A program made the position numbers and the translations under genes. Below are positions 32,830-39,690 of a stretch of 46,175 bases of DNA, piece by piece. Every line of letters starts with the position of its first letter. Position 1 is the stretch's first letter. The stretch lies in contig NZ_BJLP01000033.1 of the NCBI RefSeq assembly GCF_006538705.1, positions 1-46,175 of the forward strand, in the 5' to 3' direction. The DNA comes from Cellulomonas uda (lineage in GTDB: Bacteria; Actinomycetota; Actinomycetes; Actinomycetales; Cellulomonadaceae). The notes under the pieces were generated by a model. It did not search any database, was not told the origin of the DNA, and saw only the letters and a program-made list of their open reading frames with translations.

Positions 32830-34152
32830 ATGTCCGCCGAGGTCCGTGCCGTCGCGTCCGGGCACCGCGCCGCGGGCGCGACGGGGTCGCAGGCGGCGCG
32901 CGCGCAGCGCCGCGAGGTGCGGCGCCAGGACCTGCAGGTGGCCGCCGCGGCGGGCGCGCTGTGGACCGCGGGGCTCGTCGTCGCCAGCCGGTGGGACTAC
33001 TGGATCCCGGCGTCGTCGGAGGCGTGGTGGTGCGCGGGCGCCGGCCTGGTCGCGGCGCTGGCCGTACGCCGCTGGGCCGCACGCGCCGGGTTCTGGGCCG
33101 TGTCCGGCGGGTACCTGGTGGCGTACTCGCTGGTGCTCGACGGCGGTCGCATGCCGTCGTTCGTCCACGTGATCCCGCTGCTCGTCACGACGTACGCGGT
33201 GACGCGCGCGGGTGCGGAGCCGCCCGTGCTCGCGGCGGTCGTGGCCGGCGCGCTCGGGGTGACGCTCCAGGCGGGCGTCGCCAACGCCGCGTGGGGCCTG
33301 TCCACGTGGGACTGGCACCCCGCGGTCGACCTGTCGTCGGCCGTGCAGCTCGTCGCGCTCGTCGTCGCGGCGGCGCTGCTCGGTGCGATGGTGCACCGGC
33401 TCGCCCGCACGTCCGCGTCCCTCGCGGAGCGCAACGCGCAGCTCGTCGCGCTGCAGGAGGTCCGCGCGCGCGAGGCGGTCGCGGCGGAGCGCACGCGCAT
33501 CGCACGCGAGCTGCACGACGTCGTGGCGCACCACGTCTCCGCGATCGTGGTGCGCGCGCAGGCCGCGGACCGCGTCGCGGACGCGCAGCCCGACGCGCCA
33601 CGAGAGGCCGTGCGATGGATCGCCCCGGCCGGCAAGGAGGCGCTCGACGCGATGCGCTCCGTGGTGCGGGTCCTGCGGGCCGCCGACGAGGAGGCCGCCC
33701 CGTACGCCCCGACCGCGGGGCTCGACGCGCTGCCCGGGGTGCTCGCGCGTGTGCGTGAGGCGGGCCTCGACGTGCGCGCCACGCTGCCCGACCCGCTGCC
33801 GGCGTGCGCGCCGCAGGTCGGGCTCGCGGTGGTGCGTGTCGCGCAGGAGGCGCTGACGAACGTGCTCGTCCACTCCGCCGCCCCGCACGCGACCGTGACC
33901 CTCACGCGGTCCGCGACGGACGTCGTCCTGGAGGTCACCGACCCCGGTCCCCCGCGCCCTCCGACCGCCGGGACCGGGCTCGGCGGCAACGGGCTGCTGC
34001 ACATGCGCGAGCGCGCCGCGGCGGCGGGTGCCTCCGTGGTCGCGGGCGCCCTGCCGGGCGGCGGGTGGCGCGTGCGGCTCGTCGTCCCGCTGGACCGCCT
34101 GCCCGAGGACCCGGCGCGGCGAGCGCCCCGACGAGAGGCCGCCGATGCCTGA
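32830..34152 (+). CDS. sensor histidine kinase, DesK/NarX (HisKA_3) type
   Basis: 440 aa. Residues ~35-190 hold several transmembrane helices forming a membrane-embedded sensor. The dimerisation/phosphoacceptor box is RIARELHDVVAHHVSAIVV (first His is the phosphosite), and the ATPase domain shows EALTNVLVHSA (N-box), VTDPGPP and GTGLGGNGLLHMRERAA (G boxes). It should sense a membrane or envelope signal and phosphorylate the adjacent response regulator, whose start lies 8 bp inside this gene. Leaderless ATG. The upstream palindrome suggests autoregulation. Confidence 0.94.
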   Translation: MSAEVRAVASGHRAAGATGSQAARAQRREVRRQDLQVAAAAGALWTAGLVVASRWDYWIPASSEAWWCAGAGLVAALAVRRWAARAGFWAVSGGYLVAYSLVLDGGRMPSFVHVIPLLVTTYAVTRAGAEPPVLAAVVAGALGVTLQAGVANAAWGLSTWDWHPAVDLSSAVQLVALVVAAALLGAMVHRLARTSASLAERNAQLVALQEVRAREAVAAERTRIARELHDVVAHHVSAIVVRAQAADRVADAQPDAPREAVRWIAPAGKEALDAMRSVVRVLRAADEEAAPYAPTAGLDALPGVLARVREAGLDVRATLPDPLPACAPQVGLAVVRVAQEALTNVLVHSAAPHATVTLTRSATDVVLEVTDPGPPRPPTAGTGLGGNGLLHMRERAAAAGASVVAGALPGGGWRVRLVVPLDRLPEDPARRAPRREAADA

Positions 34153-34834
34153 CGTGACCCGCGTGGTCGTCGTGGACGACCAACCCACGATCCGCCTGGG
34201 CCTGCGGATGATCCTCGACCACGAGCCGGACGTCGAGGTGGTCGGCGAGGCCGCCGACGGCACCGCCGCGCTCGACGTGGTGCGCGCCGTGCGGCCCGAC
34301 GTGGCGCTGCTCGACATCCGCATGCCCGGCACCGACGGCGTCGAGGCGACCCGCCTCATCCGCGCGGACCCTGCGCTCGCGGACGTGCGCGTCGTCGTGC
34401 TGACGACGTTCGACGACGAGGAGTACGTGACCGGTGCGCTGCGCGCGGGAGCGCACGCGTTCCTGCTCAAGGACGCCGAGCCCGCCGCGCTGGTCGACGC
34501 CGTGCACCGCGTGCGCGCGGGCGGTCAGGTGCTCGACCCGAAGGTGACCGGCGTGGTCGTCGAGCAGTGGCGCGCGGCCGCGTCCGCGGCGGCCGCACCC
34601 CAGGGCACCGGTGCGGCGGCGACGCTCGTCGCGACCCTCACGCAGCGCGAGCGGGACGTGCTGCTCGCCGTCGCGCGCGGCGGGACCAACCAGGACGTCG
34701 CCGACGCGCTCGGCGTGGGCGAGGCGACCGTGAAGGCGCACGTGCACGCGCTGCTGCGCAAGCTGGCGTGCACCACGCGCACGCAGCTCGTCGTCGTCGC
34801 GTACGAGTCCGGGCTGGTGACGGTCGGCGGCTGA
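34145..34834 (+). CDS. NarL/LuxR-type response regulator
   Basis: 229 aa. Receiver domain with VVVVDDQPTIRLGL, phosphoacceptor D in VALLDIRMPGTDG, the TT of VVVLTTFDDEEY and the K of FLLKD. A linker rich in Ala (~140-158) is followed by a LuxR helix-turn-helix (LTQRERDVLLAVARGGTNQD, GVGEATVKAHVHALLRKL). It should bind a two-fold symmetric site such as the palindrome at 32751-32776. ATG at 34145 overlaps the kinase by 8 bp and has GAGAGG six bases upstream. It ends 9 bp from a convergent MFS gene. Confidence 0.95.
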   Translation: MPDVTRVVVVDDQPTIRLGLRMILDHEPDVEVVGEAADGTAALDVVRAVRPDVALLDIRMPGTDGVEATRLIRADPALADVRVVVLTTFDDEEYVTGALRAGAHAFLLKDAEPAALVDAVHRVRAGGQVLDPKVTGVVVEQWRAAASAAAAPQGTGAAATLVATLTQRERDVLLAVARGGTNQDVADALGVGEATVKAHVHALLRKLACTTRTQLVVVAYESGLVTVGG

Positions 34835-34843
34835 GCCGCGCCC

Positions 34844-36133
34844 TCAGGCCGGGACCGACATGACGCGACGCGCGTCGTACCGCCAGAACGTGCGCTGCGT
34901 GCGGACCAGCACCCACAGCGCCGCGACGCACGCCAGCCCGCCGATCACGACGGCCCACCCCTCGCCCACCGCGGACGACATCGACCCGATCACGAGGTCC
35001 CCGAGCCGCGGGCCACCCGCGACCACGACGATGAACACGCCCTGCAGCCGGCCGCGCATGTCGTCGGGCGTCGCGGTCTGCAGGATCGTCTGCCGGAAGA
35101 TCGCGCTCACCTCGTCGGACGCGCCCGCCGCGACGAGCGTCAGGCACGCGATCGCGAGCGCACCCCACAGCACGTGCCCGGGACGGTCCCGCCCCACGAC
35201 GACGAGCACCAGCCCGAACGCGACGACGGACGCACCCCAGCCGGTGATCGCCCACGTGATCACGCGGCCCTGCCACCGCACGCGCGCCAACCCGCCCGAC
35301 AGCAGCCCCGACGTCACCGCCCCCACCGCGAGCGCCGCGGTGAGGATGCCGGTCGTCGTCTCGCCGCCGCCCAGGTACCAGATGCCGACCGCGGGGAACA
35401 CGACGCGCGGCATCGCCAGGACCATCGCGCACAGGTCCACCAGGAACGTCATCCGCACGTCCGGCTGCGTCCCCAGGTAGCGCAGCCCGTCGACCACCGA
35501 GCCGATCCCCACCCGCTGCCGCCGGTTCTCCGACGGCTCCGGCAGCACCGGCGGCAGCTGGAGCACCGCCCCCAGCGCGAACGTGAACAAGACCGCGTCC
35601 ACCGTGTACGCCAGCCCGTAGTCGACCGCCGCGAGCACCGCGCCCAGCAACGGCCCCACCGTCAGCGCCACCTGGAAGCCGATGGTCTGCAACGCGTTCG
35701 CCGCCGGCATCAGCCGCGGCTCCAGCAGCCGCGGGATGATCGCCGACCGCGCCGGCGAGTTCACCGCGTTCGCACCCGACTGCACCGCCGTCAGCCCGTA
35801 CAGCAGCCCCACGTGCTCGTTGCCCGCCCAGCCCTGCACCGCGAGCACCATGATCGCCACCCACGACACCACCGAGGCGACCAGCGCGACCTTGCGCCGG
35901 TCGTAGTGGTCGACGATCGCACCGCCGTACAGCCCGAACACGACCAGCGGCACCAGCGCGAACATCCCCAGCACGCCGACCGAGAGCGTCGAGCCCGTGA
36001 TCCCGTACACCTGCAGCCCGACCGCGACGACCGTCAGCTGCGTCCCCAGGTTCGCCACCGACAGGCCCAGCCACAGACGCCGGAAGTCGGGACTGATCCG
36101 CAGGGGCGTCGTGTCGACGACGAGAGACCTCAC
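34844..36133 (-). CDS. MFS transporter, EntS-like
   Basis: 429 aa, twelve predicted helices. The start region TPLRISPDFRRLWLGLSVANLG and loop GGAIVDHYDRRKVAL, plus SPARSAIIPRLLEPRLMPAANAL and MRGRLQGVFIVVVAGGPRLGDLV, match the MFS_3/EntS group, which includes siderophore and drug exporters; substrate unknown. GTG at 36133 is chosen because TAGAGT ends six bases upstream; a TTG one codon earlier would sit inside that spacing. Convergent with the response regulator. Confidence 0.9.
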   Translation of the reverse strand: MRSLVVDTTPLRISPDFRRLWLGLSVANLGTQLTVVAVGLQVYGITGSTLSVGVLGMFALVPLVVFGLYGGAIVDHYDRRKVALVASVVSWVAIMVLAVQGWAGNEHVGLLYGLTAVQSGANAVNSPARSAIIPRLLEPRLMPAANALQTIGFQVALTVGPLLGAVLAAVDYGLAYTVDAVLFTFALGAVLQLPPVLPEPSENRRQRVGIGSVVDGLRYLGTQPDVRMTFLVDLCAMVLAMPRVVFPAVGIWYLGGGETTTGILTAALAVGAVTSGLLSGGLARVRWQGRVITWAITGWGASVVAFGLVLVVVGRDRPGHVLWGALAIACLTLVAAGASDEVSAIFRQTILQTATPDDMRGRLQGVFIVVVAGGPRLGDLVIGSMSSAVGEGWAVVIGGLACVAALWVLVRTQRTFWRYDARRVMSVPA

Positions 36134-36139
36134 CAACTC

Positions 36140-36145
36140 ACTCTA
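36140..36145 (-). promoter_or_regulatory. -10 box of leaderless EntS-like MFS gene
   Basis: TAGAGT on the minus strand, six bases before GTG 36133. Confidence 0.65.
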
Positions 36146-36255
36146 GGCACCGACCCACCACCCCTGCGGACACCGCCATCGGGCGTGCACCGCCACGGGG
36201 TCGGGCCCGCTCGTGCGGCGGTCGGTGTCGCCGCGCGCGGGACCGGTGCGGTGGT

Positions 36256-36261
36256 TAGGGT
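36256..36261 (+). promoter_or_regulatory. -10 box of the YtxH-like gene
   Basis: TAGGGT, 54 bp before the GTG at 36315; this gene has a leader with a strong Shine-Dalgarno. Confidence 0.5.
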
Positions 36262-36314
36262 CGGATGGTTCGCGCGGCGCTCGGTCGCGGCGGCGGTCTT
36301 CAGGAGGTGGTCGT

Positions 36315-36605
36315 GTGAGCGGGAGGATCGGCACGTTCGTCGTCGGCGTCGGCTTCGGGTACCTGCTGGCAACACGCAAGGGCCGCGACCTGCTGGGCAA
36401 GGCGGGCGAGAAGGCCGGCGAGGCGTGGCGCCACCCGAAGGTGCAGGGCGTCGTCAAGGACGTCGAGGAGCAGGCGCTCGACTTCGCGAAGCAGCAGGGC
36501 GTCGCGCTGAAGGACAAGGCGGTCGACGCGGCACGGTCCGCGACGGGCCGCTCGGCCGACGAGCCGTCGGTGGTCGTCGAGCCGGAAACGCCGTACAGCA
36601 TCTAA
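36315..36605 (+). CDS. small YtxH-like protein
   Basis: 96 aa. A glycine-rich N-terminal helix (GTFVVGVGFGYLLATRKGRD) looks like a short membrane or membrane-surface anchor, followed by a charged amphipathic helix with Lys/Asp/Ala (GEKAGEAWRHP to ARSATGRS). This layout is that of YtxH-like proteins associated with stress in actinobacteria and bacilli; the function is unknown. GTG at 36315 has AGGAGG seven bases upstream, a better signal than most genes here. A 15-bp tandem repeat starts directly after its stop. Confidence 0.82.
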   Translation: MSGRIGTFVVGVGFGYLLATRKGRDLLGKAGEKAGEAWRHPKVQGVVKDVEEQALDFAKQQGVALKDKAVDAARSATGRSADEPSVVVEPETPYSI

Positions 36606-36680
36606 CCGTCCAGCACCCGGCCGTCCCGCACCCGGCCGTCCCGCACCCGGCCGTCCCGCACCCGGCCGTCCAGCGGACGG
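36606..36680. repeat. 15-bp tandem repeat, five units, ending in a small hairpin
   Basis: Units of CCGTCCCGCACCCGG start at 36606, 36621, 36636, 36651 and 36666, the middle three identical. The last unit forms a 6-bp stem (CCGTCC/GGACGG, 36666-36680). It begins one base after the YtxH-like stop codon and lies between convergent genes, so it may contribute to termination or be a length-variable minisatellite. Confidence 0.85.
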
Positions 36681-36702
36681 CCGCCGACCGTCCGACGGGC
36701 GC

Positions 36703-37599
36703 TCAGCTGGTGACGCGCGCGAGCCCGTAGACGTCGGACGCGGTCCCGGCGCGGACGTCGTGCAGGTCGTCGTGGCCCAGCGCGGCCTGCAGGGCCGCGT
36801 CGACCGCGACGCACGCGACCGCGGGCCCGCCGTGCAGGAGCGAGACGGGCCAGGCCGAGCCGAGCATGAGCCGGCGTGGTCCGAACAGCTCGAGCGCGAC
36901 GTCGACGACCTCGCGCACCTGGTCGGCGTACTCGCGGCCGGGCACGCCGCGCGGGAAGAGCCCGGACAGCTTCGCGACGACGCCGGGGTGCTGCGCGACG
37001 GGTGCGAGCAGCGCGCGCCAGTGCGCGAGGGCGTCCGCGTCGCCGAGCGGCGGGCGGCCGAGGTGGTCGACGACGAAGCGCAGGCCCGGGTGCCGCTCGA
37101 CCACCGCGGGCAGCTGCGCCAGGCCGTCGGGCGTCGTCACGAGGCACTCGTAGGCAAGCCCCAGGGCGTCGACCACCGCGAGGCCGGCGTCGGTCTCGGG
37201 GCGTGTGAGCCAGGCCGCGCCCTCGTCGCGGTGCTGCATGGTGCGCACCCCGACGACGCGCGTACCGGCGTCCGCCGCGATCACACCGGCTCGCTCGACC
37301 TCGCCCTCGACGAGCTCGGGCCGGTCGACCGGCGCCCACACGACGAGCCCGGCGACGCGCGGCTCGTCGGCGGCGACGTCGGCCATGACCTCGACGTCGC
37401 GCGGGTCGTCGGCGGCCTGCACGAGCACCGCACGCACGTGCTCGCCACGGTCGCAGGCCTCGAGCTCGTGCTCGTCGTCGAGGTGCGCGGCCAGGTCCGG
37501 GTAGCCGAACGTGCCGACGAGCGGGCCCATGCTCGGCCGCAGCCACGGGTACCGGACCCGGGCGGGGTCCCACACGTGGGCGTGCGTGTCGACGATCAC
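36703..37599 (-). CDS. amidohydrolase-2 family hydrolase (lactonase-like)
   Basis: 298 aa TIM-barrel metal hydrolase. It begins IVDTHAHVWDPARVRYPWLR (HxH metal motif), with RTMQHRDEGAAWL, FVVDHLGRPPL (metal-binding His/Asp region), VVAKLSGLFP and MLGSAWPVSLLHGG in the positions seen in L-fuconolactonase/4-sulfomuconolactonase-like members. In that C-terminal strand the family usually has GSDWP (catalytic Asp); here it reads GSAWP, so the key aspartate is replaced by alanine. Activity is therefore questionable, or the substrate class differs. GTG at 37599 has AGGTGATC just upstream; 14 further upstream codons are unsupported. Confidence 0.85.
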   Translation of the reverse strand: MIVDTHAHVWDPARVRYPWLRPSMGPLVGTFGYPDLAAHLDDEHELEACDRGEHVRAVLVQAADDPRDVEVMADVAADEPRVAGLVVWAPVDRPELVEGEVERAGVIAADAGTRVVGVRTMQHRDEGAAWLTRPETDAGLAVVDALGLAYECLVTTPDGLAQLPAVVERHPGLRFVVDHLGRPPLGDADALAHWRALLAPVAQHPGVVAKLSGLFPRGVPGREYADQVREVVDVALELFGPRRLMLGSAWPVSLLHGGPAVACVAVDAALQAALGHDDLHDVRAGTASDVYGLARVTS

Positions 37600-37787
37600 G
37601 TGATCACCTGGTCCTGTCCGTGCCGGTCGGCGTGCTGCCACCGGCGGACGCGGGGTACGCGAGGCCTCGTCGCCTCGTCACCGCCCCTGACCGGTGAACG
37701 ACTGGCGTGATCCTGACATACCGGACGGCCGGATGGTAGTGCCGCGGCGGCGCCCGTCGAAGCGCTTGCGCAGGCCGGCCGCTCGTC

Positions 37788-38732
37788 TCACTCGTGCAGC
37801 GTCGCGCGTCCCACCAGCACCGAGCACGGCGCGTGGTGCACCACGGCCTGCGCGGTCGAGCCGAGCACCGCCCGGCGCAGCCCACCCAGGCCCCGCGTGC
37901 CCACGACCACCAGGTCCGGCTCGATCTTGTCGATCATCCCCAGGATCGTCGGGCGCACGTCGAACGTCACCGTCATGGGCACCGCGCCGACGAGCAGCGT
38001 GCGGACCTCGCCGGCACCCGCCTCGCGCAGCACGTGGGCCGCCGCGGTCATCGCGTCGCTCTCGTGTGCCTCGAGCGTGTCCACACCGAGCACCGTGACG
38101 TGCGTGCCGTGCAGCAGCGGCAGCGCCGCGAGCGTGCGCACCGCGTCGGTCGCGTCCGGCGAGCCGTCCGCGCACACCAGCACGTGCCGCACCGGCTCCG
38201 TGCCGCGCGCCACGAGCACCGGGGTCAGCGGGCGGTGCGAGGACACGAGCCACTCGGCCGTGCTGCCCAGCCCGAGCCGCTTGAGCAGCCCGCGCCCGCG
38301 CGGGCCCACGACCACGAGGTCGGCGTCGTCGTACCCGTCGAGGACCACGCGCGGGTCCGCCTCCGCGACCAGGTGCTCGACGTGGTTGCCCGGCAGCTCG
38401 CGCGGTGGCTCCGGGCTCCACGCGTGCGGCAGCGCGCGCTCACCCGGCGCCTCGTCGGAACGCGGCCGCGCCGTCACGGCGGTCACCCGCCACCCCGGCC
38501 ACGGCTGCGCCGCGACCCAGCCCCACAACGTCGCCGACGCCTCACCCCGGTCGTCACCGACGACGAGCCATCCGGGTCCGGGAGCGGCACCCGCCCGTGT
38601 CGAGTCGGCCTGGGTCTGCGTCACCCTCTGCTCGGTGGTCATGGCCCCCACGTCCTCGTCGAACAGCCGCGCACCGGCAGTCGGCGGGCTGACGGCTCGG
38701 GGCCGACGCGCGGTGCTGCTCACCTCCGGCAT
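37788..38732 (-). CDS. tandem universal stress protein
   Basis: 314 aa with two UspA domains (~50-175 and ~180-312). Each has the ATP-binding G-x2-G-x9-G-S signature: GPRGRGLLKRLGLGSTAEWL in the first and GTRGLGGLRRAVLGSTAQAV in the second. Such proteins bind ATP and accompany dormancy and stress in actinobacteria. The start is uncertain: ATG at 38732 gives a ~45-residue disordered leader, while the ATG at 38642 (MTTEQRVTQTQ) would begin nearer the first domain. It is divergent from the alarmone synthetase gene, a plausible stress-related neighbour. Confidence 0.88.
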   Translation of the reverse strand: MPEVSSTARRPRAVSPPTAGARLFDEDVGAMTTEQRVTQTQADSTRAGAAPGPGWLVVGDDRGEASATLWGWVAAQPWPGWRVTAVTARPRSDEAPGERALPHAWSPEPPRELPGNHVEHLVAEADPRVVLDGYDDADLVVVGPRGRGLLKRLGLGSTAEWLVSSHRPLTPVLVARGTEPVRHVLVCADGSPDATDAVRTLAALPLLHGTHVTVLGVDTLEAHESDAMTAAAHVLREAGAGEVRTLLVGAVPMTVTFDVRPTILGMIDKIEPDLVVVGTRGLGGLRRAVLGSTAQAVVHHAPCSVLVGRATLHE

Positions 38733-38851
38733 ACCACGGTCACGGCCCGAGCGCGTGGGTCCTTGATCCCGTTCGTCGGACCTCGTCCTGGCGCGGGGCC
38801 GACGACGACCGCCGGGACCTTCTGCGGCACTCGTCGACAGCCGCGCTCGTT

Positions 38852-38857
38852 AGCGTG
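38852..38857 (+). promoter_or_regulatory. -10 box of the small alarmone synthetase gene
   Basis: TAGCGT, 35 bp before the GTG at 38893; the leader contains GGAGG. Confidence 0.5.
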
Positions 38858-38892
38858 GGGGACGACGAACCACGCCCCGCCCTGGAGGACCC

Positions 38893-39690
38893 GTGCCCGC
38901 CCCGCACCCCCACGAGCTGCAGACGCAGGTCGAGACCCGACTGCGCGACCTGGCGGGCCGCACCGGGGTCACCGTCGACGCGGGCGAGGTGTTCGCCCGC
39001 CTGCGCGAGGTGGGCGACGAGTTCCAGCGGCTGCAGATGTACTACCAGTTCGGGATCGACGAGGTCTCGACGAAGATCGCGATCCTGCGTGACGAGTTCG
39101 CGACGATGTACGACTACAACCCGATCGAGCACGTCCGCTCGCGTCTGAAGTCCCCGGACAGCCTGCTCAGCAAGGCGCTGCGGCAGGGTGTGGACCTCAC
39201 GGTCCCCGCGATCCGGGCGAGCATCCGGGACATCGCCGGCATCCGGATCACCTGCTCGTTCGTCTCCGACGTCTACTGGATCGCGCAGATGCTCAGCGCG
39301 CAGCCCGACCTCACCGTGCTCACGACGAAGGACTACATCGCGAACCCGAAGCCGAACGGGTACCGCTCGCTGCACCTCATCGTCCAGGTGCCGGTGTTCC
39401 TGTCCCGGCACACCGAGCACATCCCCGTCGAGCTGCAGATCCGCACGATCGCCATGGACTTCTGGGCGAGCATGGAGCACAAGCTCCGCTACAAGTACTC
39501 CGCGGACATGCCGGCCCACCTGCGCGCCGAGATCGACGACGCGGCCCGGGTGGCCGCCGACCTCGACGCACGCATGAGCCGCCTGCGCGACGAGGTCCGC
39601 CCGAACCCGACCGACGACCTCACCGACGGCGCACCCGGCGCGCCGGGCGACGCCGGCACGGCCGGGCACCTCGGCACCTACCTGGTCTGA
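38893..39690 (+). CDS. small alarmone synthetase (RelA/SpoT synthetase domain only)
   Basis: 265 aa. The synthetase domain (~45-215) shows QFGIDEVSTKIAILRDEF, SRLKSPDSLLSKALR, DIAGIRITCSFVSDVYWIA, YIANPKPNGYRSLHLIV and VELQIRTIAMDFWASMEHKLRYK. It makes (p)ppGpp from GTP/GDP and ATP. There is no HD hydrolase, TGS or ACT domain, so it is a RelQ-like single-domain enzyme that raises but does not lower the alarmone; a long RelA must exist elsewhere. The C-terminal ~35 residues are Pro/Gly/Asp-rich and disordered. GTG with GGAGG 4 nt upstream. Its 3' end overlaps the convergent UvrA-like gene by 13 bp. Confidence 0.94.
   Translation: MPAPHPHELQTQVETRLRDLAGRTGVTVDAGEVFARLREVGDEFQRLQMYYQFGIDEVSTKIAILRDEFATMYDYNPIEHVRSRLKSPDSLLSKALRQGVDLTVPAIRASIRDIAGIRITCSFVSDVYWIAQMLSAQPDLTVLTTKDYIANPKPNGYRSLHLIVQVPVFLSRHTEHIPVELQIRTIAMDFWASMEHKLRYKYSADMPAHLRAEIDDAARVAADLDARMSRLRDEVRPNPTDDLTDGAPGAPGDAGTAGHLGTYLV

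Noticed and set aside
37760..37767. AAGCGCTT palindrome, LacI-operator-like
   Set aside because: An isolated 8-mer, 160 bp from the nearest start (amidohydrolase), with no promoter box next to it.
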